Assembly: GCA_027064845.1 (NCBI GenBank)
Contig: JAMOPC010000478.1
Location: 1 to 6,215 of the forward strand
Reading direction: 5' to 3'
Source of the DNA: Desulfurococcales archaeon
GTDB lineage: Archaea > Thermoproteota > Thermoprotei_A > Sulfolobales > Desulfurococcaceae
Length of the DNA: 6,215 bases
Shown: positions 4,747 through 6,215 of the stretch, one piece after another
How positions within the stretch are numbered: position 1 is the stretch's first letter
How the letters are laid out: every line of letters begins with the position of its first letter
Program-made: the position numbers and the translations under genes
Notes under the pieces: model-generated
The model's input: the letters and a program-made list of their open reading frames with translations, nothing else
Databases searched by the model: none
Told to the model about the DNA's origin: nothing

Positions 4747-5586
4747 TTAGAAGAGGTTTTGTTCGAGATAGTGTTTTCTCCATTGACTACACATTTTTCC
4801 GAAGGTGGTTGGTTCTTGTTTTCTAGTTTTTCTTGCTGCTTCGTAGTCTAGGGTTATTAGAGTTGTTAGCGTTAAGTACATTAGTTTTTTGAGGCACGTT
4901 TCTTTGGTTCTCATTAGTGTTCTTATTAGTTCTTCTCTGATTTCATAGTATTTTCTCGTAGTGTCTCTTAGGATCATTTTTATTTTTGGAGCTGTTTCTT
5001 TGAGTTGGTTTAATAGAGTGTTTGTAAAGGAGTTGTTTTTGGTTATTGGTTTTAGTTCTTCTATTATTTCGGTTATTGTTTCGTTTATGCTGTCTTGATT
5101 GGTTCTCGTTATCTGTTGTAGGATATGTGACTTGATTCTTTTCCTAATTGATAATGCATGGTGGTGGAAGAGTACTGCGAATAGTGCTGGTTTTATTAAT
5201 TTTATACTGTATTTACTTGGGTGCATGTATTCGAGTGTTTTGAATAATTCTTCTAATATAATGGCTGATATTATTTCGTGTCCACTGAAGACTGCTGTTC
5301 CTTGCTTCTTGATTGCTTGTTTTACTTGTTCTCTATAGAATGCTTTTCCTATATCGTGGAAAACTATTGAAGCATAGAGTATATCGTAATAGCTTATATC
5401 CAGTCCGGTTACACTTGTGCTTTTTATTACTTGTTTTAATAATTCTTCTCCGAACACTACTGTTTTAGACTCTATATCTACAGATTTAATCATTTCCCCA
5501 ACGTGTTCCCCTAGATATTCAACAATGGTTTCTCCATCATAGTGTTTATAGAAGCTTATAATCCTTTGATTCTCCAAGAGAATCAC
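4747..5586 (-). CDS. cas3'': Cas3'' HD-domain nuclease of a type I-A CRISPR system
   Basis: The 279-residue protein is a stand-alone HD nuclease of normal Cas3'' size. Cas3'' is the metal-dependent single-strand DNase that, with the Cas3' helicase, degrades DNA bound by the Cascade complex. Visible metal-ligand motifs: H28 (GEHVGEM), the HD pair H77-D78 (VFHDIGKAF), H103 (SGHEIISA) and H141-H143 (LFHHHALS). The HD domain fills roughly residues 20-150; the rest is helical and charged. The start is GTG 5586, fixed by the 4-bp GTGA overlap with the stop of cas3', which indicates coupled translation. No cas gene follows downstream; the DNA passes into a fossil CRISPR remnant. All key residues are present, so it is probably active. 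Other HD phosphohydrolases are less likely given the cas3' neighbour. Confidence 0.92.
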   Translation of the reverse strand: MILLENQRIISFYKHYDGETIVEYLGEHVGEMIKSVDIESKTVVFGEELLKQVIKSTSVTGLDISYYDILYASIVFHDIGKAFYREQVKQAIKKQGTAVFSGHEIISAIILEELFKTLEYMHPSKYSIKLIKPALFAVLFHHHALSIRKRIKSHILQQITRTNQDSINETITEIIEELKPITKNNSFTNTLLNQLKETAPKIKMILRDTTRKYYEIREELIRTLMRTKETCLKKLMYLTLTTLITLDYEAARKTRKQEPTTFGKMCSQWRKHYLEQNLF

Positions 5587-6215
5587 TCTCCCAGAACAAG
5601 TCCTTTAACGGGATCATATTCGCCCTTAACAATGAATGCTATAAAGTATTTATCAAGCGACTTCCTAAGAATACGTTTGATTAATTCATTCTTGTTTCTT
5701 GGAAGTGGTTCTTTTTCTTCATTAATTATTATTTTATTGTTCTTCTTAACTAGTTTTCCAATAACGTGTTCTGGTTTTAAACTAGTTATACCCAATGGAA
5801 TTATTTCTAACTTATCGTTTAAAGTATTAGCAGCCACGACTGGCACCATTACCGATTCACGTATGAAGCTTCCGCCCAGCTCTACGAATTTTCTTATAGC
5901 AATGTAGGGGCTCTCGACCACTAGTGTTAGGTTAATGAGTTGAGATACTTCTGTATATTTTATTATGAAGTCTTCTCTGCGATAAACACTATCTAGTAGC
6001 CCGTGATACATGGCTGGGAGATGAGGGTTGAACTTCTTATGTCCTCTTAGATACTCAATAGTTCTCCTTACAAGTTCTAAGTCGTAGACTTTATACATGT
6101 TCTTTTTATTTGGTTCTTCATACCATATTCTGAGTAATCCGTGTGTTTCACCCTCGTATCTGAGGAATCGTCCAAGTCTTTGGATTAACGAGTTCGCGGG
6201 AGCAATATCTGTTAT
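5583..6215 (-). CDS. cas3': Cas3' superfamily 2 helicase, C-terminal part
   Basis: The frame is open from the right edge and ends at TGA 5585-5583, giving 210 residues of the C-terminus. Near its beginning is TDIAPANSLIQRLGRFLR, which contains helicase motif VI (Q-R-x-G-R-x-x-R), whose arginines contact ATP, preceded by the D-x-x-P-x-x-S-L-I-Q pattern typical of Cas3 helicases. The remaining roughly 190 residues are the C-terminal domain and show no separate catalytic motif. The ATG at 6098 is internal because the frame continues upstream without a stop. Cas3' uses ATP to unwind target DNA for cleavage by Cas3''. The two are separate genes, as in type I-A systems, overlapping by four bases. 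Helicase motifs I to V and other cas genes would lie beyond the window. Confidence 0.9.
   Translation of the reverse strand: MTDIAPANSLIQRLGRFLRYEGETHGLLRIWYEEPNKKNMYKVYDLELVRRTIEYLRGHKKFNPHLPAMYHGLLDSVYRREDFIIKYTEVSQLINLTLVVESPYIAIRKFVELGGSFIRESVMVPVVAANTLNDKLEIIPLGITSLKPEHVIGKLVKKNNKIIINEEKEPLPRNKNELIKRILRKSLDKYFIAFIVKGEYDPVKGLVLGE

Noticed and set aside
5099..5907. Open frames on the + strand opposite cas3'' and cas3'
   Set aside because: They are antisense to well-supported cas genes and show no recognisable protein features.

Overview
The window is AT-rich DNA that looks like a hyperthermophilic crenarchaeon of the Desulfurococcales type. Three things suggest this: a type I-A CRISPR setup with Cas3 split into separate helicase and HD-nuclease genes, 25-bp CRISPR repeats ending in the crenarchaeal tag ATTGAAAG, and a VapBC gene pair with GTG starts and GGTGA/GAGGAG ribosome binding sites. 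A Staphylothermus-like genome would fit, but this is an impression from composition and content, not a verified match.

Layout: 2-304 is the C-terminus of a flavodoxin-fold reductase (+). 305-745 has no convincing gene but holds decayed CRISPR repeats (361-494). 746-1415 is a vapB-vapC toxin-antitoxin operon (-). 1549-2163 is CRISPR array 1 (10 repeats, read on the - strand). 2164-2694 is a central region with two homologous leaders pointing away from each other. 2695-3781 is CRISPR array 2 (16 full repeats, read on the + strand). 3782-4010 holds gene scraps. 4010-4534 is a decayed Fic/Doc toxin with an upstream antitoxin-like ORF (-). 4544-4629 is a second fossil CRISPR pair. 4747-6215 carries cas3'' (HD nuclease) and the C-terminal part of cas3' (helicase), overlapping by 4 bp (-).

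The two arrays form one divergent CRISPR locus. Their leaders share motifs at exactly the same distances from the first repeat: CTTCGAC 4 bp from the repeat, and GTCGAAG boxes 76 and 61 bp apart. Each array has its own repeat type, differing in the central seven bases: A = GTAACAA-TATAAAG-AGAATTGAAAG, B = GTAACAA-CAATAAT-AGAATTGAAAG. Each array's leader-distal end carries the other array's type. The simplest explanation is an inversion of the central segment by recombination between the arrays.

Inside array 2 a 40-bp spacer-sized segment is flanked by a perfect 27-bp direct duplication that straddles a spacer/repeat junction. This looks like spacer integration by Cas1-Cas2 out of register. 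With the fossil repeats on both sides and the two toxin-antitoxin loci, the window records a CRISPR island that has repeatedly rearranged and decayed. Cas3'/Cas3'' would degrade targets bound by a Cascade complex loaded with crRNAs from these arrays; the adaptation and Cascade genes are not in view.
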